Source of the DNA: KBS-96 sp964247975
Lineage (GTDB): Bacteria > Acidobacteriota > Terriglobia > Bryobacterales > Bryobacteraceae
Direction: 5' to 3'
Length of the DNA: 64,000 bases
NCBI GenBank assembly: GCA_964247975.1
Contig: CAXTWH010000001.1
Location: 62,001-126,000, forward strand
Below are positions 1 through 7,505 of the stretch, one piece after another. Under the pieces are notes generated by a model. The model searched no databases. It worked only from the letters and a program-made list of their open reading frames with translations, and was not told where the DNA came from. Every line of letters begins with the position of its first letter. Position 1 is the first letter of the stretch. Position numbers and translations under genes: made by a program.

Positions 1-146
1 CCGGTTTTCAGCTTAATCCGCTTGACGATGCTGTAATTGGATTCGTCAATCGCCAGCAGTTCGCCCTGATACGTCCCCAGATAAATAGTCGCTTTTGCAT
101 GCGCCGCAAACAATGCCAGAAGAAGAACAAGAACTATGCTTTTCAT
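1..146 (-). CDS. qhpB: Quinohemoprotein amine dehydrogenase beta subunit (partial, N-terminal 48 residues)
   Basis: Only the start of this gene lies in the window; it runs off the left edge. The ATG is at 146-144. The protein opens with a signal peptide (MKSIVLVLLLALFAAHAKA) followed by a strand-rich stretch (TIYLGTYQGELLAIDES) like the first blade of a beta-propeller. In this enzyme family the beta subunit is a periplasmic seven-bladed propeller that helps shape the active site around the gamma subunit. It is the third gene of the leftward qhpA-qhpC-qhpB run, 43 bp after qhpC. The identification rests mainly on position, the signal peptide and the propeller-like start, because most of the protein is outside the window. 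Confidence 0.75.
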   Translation of the reverse strand, partial: MKSIVLVLLLALFAAHAKATIYLGTYQGELLAIDESNYSIVKRIKLKT

Positions 147-189
147 GATTCAGTGAGAATGTTTGAACAAATGGAGTCGAACTATCCGG

Positions 190-537
190 TTATGGAAACA
201 CCACATCGAGGTTGCGCCAATCCTGCGTGGCTGCCGCGCACTTCTTGGACCAGTCCGGATAGCGATTCAAATGATCAGGCACCTGCGCAGGCCAGAAGCA
301 ATCCGCATAGCAATCGTATAAGTCACGTTCCGACGGCTGGCACAATCCAGCGGTGCCGCCCGCTGAATCCACTTCCCAACCGGGGAAAAACGCCAAACTA
401 CAGCCGACCGGATAATGCGGTTGTTTGGACGGATCGGGCCGCCCGTCCTGTAAAGCAAATACATCTGCGGGTTGCGGCGGCTGAACCTGCGCTTCCATCC
501 GGCCCGCTTTAGAGTTGATCGCTTTCAAATGCTTCAT
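190..537 (-). CDS. qhpC: Quinohemoprotein amine dehydrogenase gamma subunit, CTQ-bearing peptide precursor
   Basis: Precursor of the small catalytic subunit, 115 residues. In the family the mature peptide carries three Cys-to-Asp/Glu thioether links made by QhpD and a cysteine tryptophylquinone (CTQ) made from a Cys and a Trp. All residues needed are here with the canonical spacing: C46-E55, C66-D72 and C80-D88 for the thioethers, and C76 with W82 for CTQ. They match mature numbering Cys7-Glu16, Cys27-Asp33, Cys41-Asp49, Cys37 and Trp43 with a constant offset of 39. The first ~39 residues would be the leader cut off by QhpE; there is no secretion signal, in line with export by QhpF. A fifth cysteine, C100, has no canonical role. 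A GAAGG ribosome-binding site precedes the ATG. It lies 38 bp after qhpA. Confidence 0.95.
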   Translation of the reverse strand: MKHLKAINSKAGRMEAQVQPPQPADVFALQDGRPDPSKQPHYPVGCSLAFFPGWEVDSAGGTAGLCQPSERDLYDCYADCFWPAQVPDHLNRYPDWSKKCAAATQDWRNLDVVFP

Positions 538-575
538 AAAACCTTCTTTACGCTTCTTAAACTGTAATCCGCCAA

Positions 576-2273
576 TTACTTAGTGGCGATCTCCGGCGTG
601 TCAAAACGGAGAAAATCGGGTATGGCCACCACCAGATAGCTTTTTGCTTCAAGCGGCGCGGTATTATCTGCGTCCGAATACTTGGCCACAATCCAAACGT
701 CTCCGATATTATCCGCCGAAAGCCTGCGCTGCGGATTCGGACCATCTTCGCTCGGCGTGAACAAGCCGTTCGGGTCGATGTAGCCCACAAATTCCTTATC
801 GTTATCGTTGTTGTGCGATATGAATTCTTCCACCGACCATTTCACCGGAACTACTCCCAAATCCACATCATCAGCCGTATTGGGAAGCCCATCCAAGCCA
901 TTGGCGAAAGCATGAGCTTCATACTGCACATAGCCCTTCTTCGCCACCGTCCCGCCGGTGTGGGCCAGCGCGGTTTCCGCGTTCACCTTAATGTAATCGA
1001 TTTTGGTGTAAACGCTGTAAGCGTCGGTAGCCACGCGGCCTCGCACCGAAACGCTTCGCCGTCCGGAAAGCAGTTTGGGATCAACATCGGCGGTCAGCTT
1101 CACCGATGTCGGAGTCACAGACACCAGCTTGGCAACTTTAACGCCCGCGCCCAAATTAATGTCGGAAGTTTTCAGATCAATCGGAAACTGCTCGCCGTAT
1201 AACTTCATCGGCACATCTTTTGTTCCGGCCCGAATACCCGCTACATCGGTTCCAAACACAGTTAAATCGCGGCTGGCGCGCTGCGCGGAAACCGCGAAGC
1301 CGAATTCCTGATAAGCTCCCCAGAACCAACGTCCCTGCAAAGCGGACTGATCAGCCGATACGGTCATCACTTGCCGCAAGATGCCCATGTCCTTTGTTTT
1401 TGCAGCGCCGCGCCATTCGTAGCCGGTGTACACAAAAGACTTGCCCGGCATCTCCAGCTTCGAGCCGTCTTGCGCGCTAGTTAAAGTGGTTTGCGTGCTG
1501 AACTCGCCCGGCGCAGTTTGCGTGATGCTCATTTCTCCGAAATACTTTCCTTTTCCGGGTGCGCTGGCCGTGATGAACCAGCGTCCGCTCAGATTAGGGT
1601 CAGTCATCTGCGCGCGCCAGTTCGACCAAGCTGAGGAATACAGATCATAATTCTTCGTCAGGTAAGCCAAAGCTTCATCCACCGGCTGTTTCGGCTTTGG
1701 CGCGTTCGGGTCATCAACCACCGAGCGCGGCGTGTGTTCCGAGAAAGCCACAAATTGGCTGAGCGGAAAGTAGCCGATGTGCATGTTTTTTAACAACTGC
1801 CACTCGGCCGCGCTGCGCCGCCACGTTTGCGGACGCGCAAATGAATGGCAGGAAGCGCAGGCGTGACGGATCGTCGGGGTGGGAATCGATTCCGTTTGCG
1901 GCTGCGTCATCTCCAAATACCAGCGCACCGGCTGCGTTTCTTCCGGCGCTAAACCGTGGTCGTTCGCCAGGTAGCGCACAATCCGGCGAGCGTCTTCAGG
2001 GTTTAATCGCACGCCGTTCAGTTCCACCATTCTTTTGATGGCTTCTTCCCAGCCTTCCGGCGTGGTGCGAATCCAGGAAATGCGGGTCAGGTTGCCGAAC
2101 GAATCCGCTTGGTGGCAGCCGCCGCACTTTTCAACCGTCAGGTGATCGGTCACAGGAATGCCGCCTTGCGTTTCTTTGGTCAGATCCGGCGCGGGTGCGG
2201 ATAACTCCTGGCAAACTGCCAAACAAGCGGTGATGAAGAAAATTGCCGAAAAATAAAGGAAGCGAATATGCAT
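576..2273 (-). CDS. qhpA: Quinohemoprotein amine dehydrogenase alpha subunit, diheme
   Basis: 565-residue periplasmic subunit that takes electrons from the CTQ of the gamma subunit through two c-type hemes during oxidative deamination of primary amines. The signal peptide is visible (MHIRFLYFSAIFFITACLA). Two heme c motifs lie near the N-terminus: CGGCH at 50-54 and CASCH at 139-143. The remainder is a beta-rich region typical of the alpha subunit, with Ig-like domains. It is first in the leftward run qhpA-qhpC-qhpB and is transcribed away from the maturation genes. An AGGG stretch sits about 8 nt upstream of the ATG. The family call is firm because the CTQ peptide gene follows directly and all maturation genes are adjacent. 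Confidence 0.93.
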   Translation of the reverse strand: MHIRFLYFSAIFFITACLAVCQELSAPAPDLTKETQGGIPVTDHLTVEKCGGCHQADSFGNLTRISWIRTTPEGWEEAIKRMVELNGVRLNPEDARRIVRYLANDHGLAPEETQPVRWYLEMTQPQTESIPTPTIRHACASCHSFARPQTWRRSAAEWQLLKNMHIGYFPLSQFVAFSEHTPRSVVDDPNAPKPKQPVDEALAYLTKNYDLYSSAWSNWRAQMTDPNLSGRWFITASAPGKGKYFGEMSITQTAPGEFSTQTTLTSAQDGSKLEMPGKSFVYTGYEWRGAAKTKDMGILRQVMTVSADQSALQGRWFWGAYQEFGFAVSAQRASRDLTVFGTDVAGIRAGTKDVPMKLYGEQFPIDLKTSDINLGAGVKVAKLVSVTPTSVKLTADVDPKLLSGRRSVSVRGRVATDAYSVYTKIDYIKVNAETALAHTGGTVAKKGYVQYEAHAFANGLDGLPNTADDVDLGVVPVKWSVEEFISHNNDNDKEFVGYIDPNGLFTPSEDGPNPQRRLSADNIGDVWIVAKYSDADNTAPLEAKSYLVVAIPDFLRFDTPEIATK

Positions 2274-2442
2274 TCAGATGCCCTGATGGCCTCGATCTAG
2301 ACTGAGCCGGAAGGAGCAACTATCTGAACAGGGAAGTTGCTGAAAAGCGCCGTGGCAGTCTTCCAATGGCGGATAAAGCAATATACAACGAGAGCTGAGT
2401 AAAGATCAACTGCGGCTTGTATATTTTCGTCGTTTGCTGTTC

Positions 2443-2472
2443 GTTGCCGGTGCTTTACTTGACAGTTGCCGG
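2443..2472 (+). promoter_or_regulatory. Two direct repeats GTTGCCGG overlapping the qhpD promoter
   Basis: GTTGCCGG occurs at 2443-2450 and again at 2465-2472, 22 bp apart, about two helical turns. The second copy lies between the -35 and -10 elements of the predicted rightward promoter and the first lies just upstream of the -35. This is the layout expected for an operator, but no regulator gene is visible in the window, so the assignment is inference. Confidence 0.3.
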
Positions 2473-2487
2473 CTTACCGGGTATCCT
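2459..2487 (+). promoter_or_regulatory. Predicted sigma-70 promoter for the qhpD-F-E-G operon
   Basis: TTGACA at 2459-2464, a 17-nt spacer, then TATCCT at 2482-2487 (4 of 6 consensus bases). It points to qhpD with a 5' leader of about 200 nt. It lies in the 418-bp divergent region between qhpA and qhpD (2274-2691). I found no clear leftward promoter for qhpA there. Confidence 0.4.
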
Positions 2488-2691
2488 CAGCTTCAAGCTT
2501 CCGATATTGCGTGACGGCACTTTTGCGGTTTTCAAATACCGGAAATTTCAACCCTGATTAATTTGGGTATCCGCGTTGTAAGGCGCACTAATTGTGACCT
2601 CGAGTTCACAGTTGGACGCTTCCCCGCTCCGAAGCGGCCCTGCAATAATTAACTTGAACTTGGCTAAATTCAGCCAACCAGAGGTGACACG

Positions 2692-4125
2692 GTGAGCAGC
2701 ATGTATTCCTTAGGAGAGTTCCGCGAGTTCGGCGGACCCGATGCCCGGTTTCTTTATCTTGTTCCGAGCGGCGGCATCTTCCAACTCGATGAATTGAGCG
2801 GCGCGATTCTGGATCGGTTCCACCAGGGAACGGCTTCCCCGGAGCAGGTTGTTTCCGATCTTTTGCCGCGCGGTTTCGCTGCGCCCGATATTGCCGATAC
2901 GGTTCAGGAACTCTTTCAAATTCGCGCCCTCCGCGATCCCAAAGGCTTTGAAAACATTGTTCAAGAGCCGCCTGCTGACTTTCCTTTGCAAACGTTGGTG
3001 ATGAACGTCACCAATCAATGTAATCTTTCCTGTCAGTATTGTTATGAATTCGGCGAAGACAAAGTGGCTACGCCGGAAGGCAAGCCGAAGTTCATGGATT
3101 GGGAAACAGCACAGCAAAGCGTCGATTTCCTGTTAAAGGAAAGCGGCAGCCGTCGCAATGCCCACATTACTTTCTTTGGCGGCGAAACGCTAATGAACTT
3201 TCCGCTTTTGAAGAAAGTGGTGGTTTACGCGCGCGAACAGTTTGCCCAGCAGAATAAGACCATCGATTTCAGCCTCACCACCAACGCCACGCTGTTGACT
3301 CCGAGCGTGATCGAGTTTCTGGCCGAAAACGCGGTCGGCGTAACAGTAAGCATCGACGGCCCGAAAGCCACCAACGACAAGTTCAGAGTGTTTTCCAACG
3401 GAAAAGGCAGTTACGACATCATTGTTCCGAAAATCCGCGAACTGCTCGCCCGCCATAAAACTCGTCCTATTTCGGCGCGCGTGACGCTGACCACGACCGA
3501 TATTGATGTGCTCAGCGTTTATCGCCACTTGAAGCATGACTTGGGCTTTTACGAAGTGGGTTTTGCGCCTGTGACAACCTCGCCCGACCGGCTTTACTCG
3601 ATTGGCGAACGCGGCATGGACAAAGTGTTGGAACAGTTCACTGCTTTAGCGCAGGAATACTTGTCTTTCGCGCTGCGCAACCAGCATCACGGCTTTTCAA
3701 ACGTCAGCGATACGCTTTCCGAACTCCACCAGGGCATCAGCAAATCGCATCCCTGCGGCGCTGGCTTAGGCTTGTTAGGAGTCGGACCATCGGGCGATCT
3801 GGCTCCGTGCCATCGCTTTGTGGATTCCGACACGCACAAGCTCGGCCACCTCAGCACCGGCATTGATCTGGACCGCAAGAACGATTTTCTGAATCGCGGC
3901 AACGTCGGCAACAAATACGATTGCCAAACCTGCTGGGCGCGTCCGCTTTGCGCGGGCGGCTGCCATCACGAAGCATTTGTTCGTTACGGTGACACCGGCC
4001 ACCCCAACCTGCATTACTGCGATTGGATTCGCAACTGGACCGATACCTGCCTGAACATTTATGGCACGCTGGCGGCACAGAATCCTCGCTATCTGAACCT
4101 TTTCGCGGAACGCAAAGCGGCTTAA
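2692..4125 (+). CDS. qhpD: Radical SAM/SPASM thioether-forming peptide maturase QhpD
   Basis: Makes the sulfur-to-carbon thioether crosslinks in the gamma subunit before CTQ formation. 477 residues. An N-terminal region of about 100 residues resembles a RiPP-recognition domain. The radical SAM cluster motif follows (C110, C114, C117 in NQCNLSCQYC), then the FFGGE motif near 161-165. The C-terminal SPASM-type domain has C355, C373, C411, C414, C420, C424, C443 and C453 to bind auxiliary Fe-S clusters. The GTG start is chosen because GAGG at 2681-2684 is spaced 7 nt from it; the ATG at 2701 would be too far. It heads the rightward maturation operon, 12 bp before qhpF. Confidence 0.93.
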   Translation: MSSMYSLGEFREFGGPDARFLYLVPSGGIFQLDELSGAILDRFHQGTASPEQVVSDLLPRGFAAPDIADTVQELFQIRALRDPKGFENIVQEPPADFPLQTLVMNVTNQCNLSCQYCYEFGEDKVATPEGKPKFMDWETAQQSVDFLLKESGSRRNAHITFFGGETLMNFPLLKKVVVYAREQFAQQNKTIDFSLTTNATLLTPSVIEFLAENAVGVTVSIDGPKATNDKFRVFSNGKGSYDIIVPKIRELLARHKTRPISARVTLTTTDIDVLSVYRHLKHDLGFYEVGFAPVTTSPDRLYSIGERGMDKVLEQFTALAQEYLSFALRNQHHGFSNVSDTLSELHQGISKSHPCGAGLGLLGVGPSGDLAPCHRFVDSDTHKLGHLSTGIDLDRKNDFLNRGNVGNKYDCQTCWARPLCAGGCHHEAFVRYGDTGHPNLHYCDWIRNWTDTCLNIYGTLAAQNPRYLNLFAERKAA

Positions 4126-4137
4126 ACTAGTTTTACA

Positions 4138-5889
4138 TTGAAAAACACTGCCGACAAACCGGCCATTCCGGTCAGCGAGTATAAACGCGCTCTAGCGTTT
4201 CTGCGCCCGCACCGGTTGCGGTTTCTACCATTGGTGGGTCTCAATTTTGTTTCCACTGCCGTTACGCTGGTTCAACCGTATCTCACTAAACTGTTGATTG
4301 ATGATGCGCTGGCGCATCACAATTTCCGCAGCCTTGAACTGTTCGCGCTCTGGATGGGCATCTGCGCTGCCTTGTCGTTCGGACTTGGCATGTTGACCAC
4401 GTTTTTATACACCAAGCTGTCCGCGTTAATTCTGTTCGACATGCGTTTAACCGCATTCCGCAAGCTGCAGAATCTATCGCCGCAGTTTTACGCCAGCACC
4501 AAAACGGGCGACATTGTTTCGCGCTTAAACAACGACATCGGCGAACTGCAAAGGCTCAGTTCCGACACGCTGTTATCGCTGCCGTCGAATCTGCTGTTTC
4601 TGATCGGCAACGCCATGATGATGTTTTACCTGAACGCGGGCTTGGCGGCGGTCAGCATCATTCTGCTGCCGGGCGCAATCTGGGCCATGCGGCGCTACCA
4701 GGGACGGCTGCGCCGGCAAGTGCAAACAATGCGCGAATACAGTTCCGATATTGGGAGCTTCTTGATTGAAGCCATTCTCGGTATGCGCTTGCTCATCTGC
4801 TGCAATGCGCAGGAGCGAAAAAACGAGGAGTTCCGTTATCAGAACGATCGCTTTGTCAGCAGCTTGCTTTCGATGCAGCTTACTTCGTTTCTGGCCGGCG
4901 CAATTCCGGGCGCAGTGATTACGTTATCGGTGGCGATCTTGTTTCTGTATGGCGGCAGTTTGGTGATTCGCAATGTGCTCACCATCGGCGGCTTGATGGC
5001 TTTTATGGCTTATCATGGCCGCTTGCTTTCCCCCATTCAAAGCCTAATGGGTTCTTATTCCGCGCTGATCACCGGTTCCGTGTCGCTCCATCGTGTTTTC
5101 GAATTGCTGGATCGCCCCGAAGAAGTGTCGGAAGATCCTGATGCCATTTCGGTTGTTCCCGCAAACGGAAGGATTGAGTTTCAAAACGTTTCTTTTCGCT
5201 ATAACGGGCGTGAGACGGTTCTGCGCGATCTGTGTTTTCAAATTCCCGCTCATTCCACTTGCGTAATTGTGGGCGCAAGCGGCGCGGGCAAATCTACGGT
5301 TGCTGATCTGCTGATGCGGTTCTACGATCCGGCTTCGGGCGCGATTCTTCTTGATGGTCACGACTTGAAGAGCTTACGATTTCGTGATCTGCGCCATGCC
5401 ATCAGCATTGTGGAACAGATGCCGTTCTTTTTTCATTCCACGATTCGCGAAAATCTGTTGTTTGCGCAGCCGCAAGCTTCCGCGCAGGATTGCGAAGAGG
5501 CGGCGCAACAAGCAGGCATTCATAACTTCATTACAACCTTGCCGCAGCGATATGAAACGGTGTTGGGTGAACGCGGTCTGGTGCTTTCCGCCGGGCAGCG
5601 CCAGCGTTTAGCGATCGCCCGCGCTCTACTACGCAAGCCTTCGGTGCTGATTTTGGATGAGCCGAGCGCAGCGCTCGATCCGCATTCGGAGTTTGCGTTA
5701 GGCGAAACGCTGCGCGGACTTTCTTCCGCTTGCACGATTGTGGTTGTGACGCACCGACCGGCGCTGGTTGACATTGCCGACCAAGTAATCGTGCTTGAAC
5801 ACGGATCGGTGGCGGAAAGCGGCGCTCCGCGCCATTTGTTGGGCGTTGATTCTGCTTTGTCGCGCCATTTCCGGGAAACGACGGTTTGA
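4138..5889 (+). CDS. qhpF: ABC transporter, fused permease/ATPase, peptide exporter of the qhp system
   Basis: 583-residue half-transporter: an N-terminal six-helix exporter domain (to ~residue 320), then a nucleotide-binding domain with Walker A (GASGAGKST, ~379-387), signature LSAGQRQRL (~483) and Walker B VLILDEP (~503). In the qhp pathway QhpF is the exporter needed to move the modified gamma subunit, which lacks a signal peptide, to the periplasm. The start is a TTG with no strong ribosome-binding site; translation may be coupled to qhpD, 12 bp upstream. The stop is 2 bp before the qhpE ATG. By sequence alone it could be any type-I ABC exporter; the assignment rests on context. Confidence 0.85.
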   Translation: MKNTADKPAIPVSEYKRALAFLRPHRLRFLPLVGLNFVSTAVTLVQPYLTKLLIDDALAHHNFRSLELFALWMGICAALSFGLGMLTTFLYTKLSALILFDMRLTAFRKLQNLSPQFYASTKTGDIVSRLNNDIGELQRLSSDTLLSLPSNLLFLIGNAMMMFYLNAGLAAVSIILLPGAIWAMRRYQGRLRRQVQTMREYSSDIGSFLIEAILGMRLLICCNAQERKNEEFRYQNDRFVSSLLSMQLTSFLAGAIPGAVITLSVAILFLYGGSLVIRNVLTIGGLMAFMAYHGRLLSPIQSLMGSYSALITGSVSLHRVFELLDRPEEVSEDPDAISVVPANGRIEFQNVSFRYNGRETVLRDLCFQIPAHSTCVIVGASGAGKSTVADLLMRFYDPASGAILLDGHDLKSLRFRDLRHAISIVEQMPFFFHSTIRENLLFAQPQASAQDCEEAAQQAGIHNFITTLPQRYETVLGERGLVLSAGQRQRLAIARALLRKPSVLILDEPSAALDPHSEFALGETLRGLSSACTIVVVTHRPALVDIADQVIVLEHGSVAESGAPRHLLGVDSALSRHFRETTV

Positions 5890-5891
5890 GG

Positions 5892-6515
5892 ATGCCTGTT
5901 CGCGTAGCAGCGATTGACAGCGGCGTAAACCCGGCGCATCCGCATGTGGTTCCGATTGCCGGAGGCATTCAGATTACTCCGGAAGGAGTTGAAGAGGATT
6001 ACACCGATTTTCTGGGGCATGGCACGGCAGTAACCGGAGCGATTCGTGAGAAGGCTCCAGCAGCGGAAATCTATGCAGTAAAAGTATTTCATCGGGAACT
6101 GGCGACAACCGGCCAGGCACTTCTGCGCGCGCTCGAATGGTGCATTGACAACCACATGGACTTTGTTAACCTTTCGCTCGGCACGCTGAACGCGAACTAT
6201 CAATCTGCGTTTAAACAGTTGATCGCACGAGCTCAACAAGCGAACGCCACCATTGTGGCCGCTTATGAGATGAACGGCCAGCCTGCTTTTCCCGGCAGCC
6301 TTGAAGGTGTGGCCGGGGTACTGCTCGACCCTAACTGTCCGCGCACCTGCTACACCACGCAACAGAAGAACGGGCGCACGGTTTACGCGGCGTCCGGCTA
6401 CCCTCGCGATATTCCCGGCGTTCCGCCGCAGCGCAATCTGCAAGGCGTTAGTTTTGCCGTGGCCAATGTCACCGGCTTTCTGGCGGCGAGCGCGAAAGCA
6501 TGTCCGGAACAGTAG
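5892..6515 (+). CDS. qhpE: Subtilisin-like serine protease QhpE, gamma-subunit leader peptidase
   Basis: Compact cytoplasmic subtilase of 207 residues, without the signal peptide and pro-domain of secreted relatives. The family member cuts the leader from the crosslinked gamma subunit. The catalytic triad is readable: Asp in AAIDSG (D9), His in LGHGTAVTG (H43) and Ser in LQGVSFAVA (S187). VNLSLGT supplies the usual substrate-binding strand, and an Asn in YEMNGQPAF may serve the oxyanion hole. The ATG at 5892 follows the qhpF stop by 2 bp; a TTG at 5886, overlapping qhpF, would add two residues. The last 16 nt overlap qhpG, which indicates translational coupling. Confidence 0.9.
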   Translation: MPVRVAAIDSGVNPAHPHVVPIAGGIQITPEGVEEDYTDFLGHGTAVTGAIREKAPAAEIYAVKVFHRELATTGQALLRALEWCIDNHMDFVNLSLGTLNANYQSAFKQLIARAQQANATIVAAYEMNGQPAFPGSLEGVAGVLLDPNCPRTCYTTQQKNGRTVYAASGYPRDIPGVPPQRNLQGVSFAVANVTGFLAASAKACPEQ

Positions 6516-7501
6516 CAATTCTCGGCGACGGCATCGCCGCCTGCTGCTGCGCTTATCTATTAAACAAGCGCGGTTTAGATGTATCGTTCACCCGTAATGC
6601 CAACCTCCCGGGGCCGACTCTTCTTCTAAATTCCAGCACTCAGAATCTGATCGCCGATGTGTTTGGAATCGGGCCGGAACTGTTCGCGGATCTGCCGGTG
6701 ATTTGCAAGCGCATCGTGCTTTGGGGCAGCGAACCGGAGCTAACAATGCCGCATTCCGGCGTGGTGATTCAACAATCTGTTCTGCTCCAAAGGCTTTGGG
6801 AACAAGTGCAACCGAGTCAAGCGTCCGCTTCCGAAGCGGATTGGTTTATTCATTCAACGGCAAAGAACATACCGGGAACGCAGCACCATTTCGGATCAAG
6901 AATGGCTGCCTCCGTTCCGGTTCAGCTTCAACAAGCTGATAACGATGCTTGCTGGGTAGAGTCGCTTGACAGCGGCTGGCTGTTTCTGATTCCTTGCGGC
7001 AGCGGCGCGGGATCGTTGCTGGCGGTGGGCAATTCACCGGAAAACCTGCTGGCGCAGAGCCGATTGGTTGCCAAACAAGTCGAATGCGAAACCGGACCGC
7101 GCTCGACGTTTGCCGCTTTTCCACGAATTCAACAGCCGCTTTGCGCGGCGAACTGGCTCACCTGCGGCAGCGGCGCGATGAGCTTCGACCCGATCTGCGG
7201 AGAAGGCGCGGGACATGCGATCCGGGAAGCAATCCTAGCGTCAGCAGTGACGCGCTCTGCCTTGGCAGACCCGGCCAACGCCGGCGACACGCTGGAACAT
7301 TACATTTCGCGTCTTCTGTTTGGTTTCCTGCGGCACCTCCAGTTATGCCAACAGTTCTATCTTTCCGCGCGTCGCAGCGCATGGTGGGACGCGGAATTGA
7401 ACAGCCTTCAACAAGGCCTTAGCTGGGTACAGCAGCAGCTTTCCATTATTGCTGAACCAAAGTATCAATTAGCAGGCTTCGATCTGAAACGATTTCGTTA
7501 A
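6500..7501 (+). CDS. qhpG: FAD-dependent monooxygenase QhpG, tryptophan hydroxylation for CTQ
   Basis: Flavoprotein monooxygenase of 333 residues that in this pathway hydroxylates the target tryptophan of the gamma subunit. The N-terminus has the Rossmann FAD motif (AILGDGIAACCCAYLL, G9-x-G11). A second FAD-contact motif, GSGAMSFDPICGEG, lies at 223-236 and corresponds to the GD-plus-PxxGxG region of class A and halogenase-like enzymes. It is last in the rightward operon and starts inside qhpE (16-nt overlap). Its stop is only 4 bp from the convergent end of the next gene, with no terminator between. No AraC-type qhpR regulator follows. Family and context agree. Confidence 0.87.
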   Translation: MSGTVAILGDGIAACCCAYLLNKRGLDVSFTRNANLPGPTLLLNSSTQNLIADVFGIGPELFADLPVICKRIVLWGSEPELTMPHSGVVIQQSVLLQRLWEQVQPSQASASEADWFIHSTAKNIPGTQHHFGSRMAASVPVQLQQADNDACWVESLDSGWLFLIPCGSGAGSLLAVGNSPENLLAQSRLVAKQVECETGPRSTFAAFPRIQQPLCAANWLTCGSGAMSFDPICGEGAGHAIREAILASAVTRSALADPANAGDTLEHYISRLLFGFLRHLQLCQQFYLSARRSAWWDAELNSLQQGLSWVQQQLSIIAEPKYQLAGFDLKRFR

Positions 7502-7505
7502 CAAT

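Noticed and set aside
5520..6518. 332-codon frame on the - strand
   Set aside because: It is antisense to qhpF and qhpE, whose catalytic motifs are certain.
7502..7505. Terminator between qhpG and the convergent receptor gene
   Set aside because: Only 4 bp separate the stops and no hairpin with a T-run was found across the junction.
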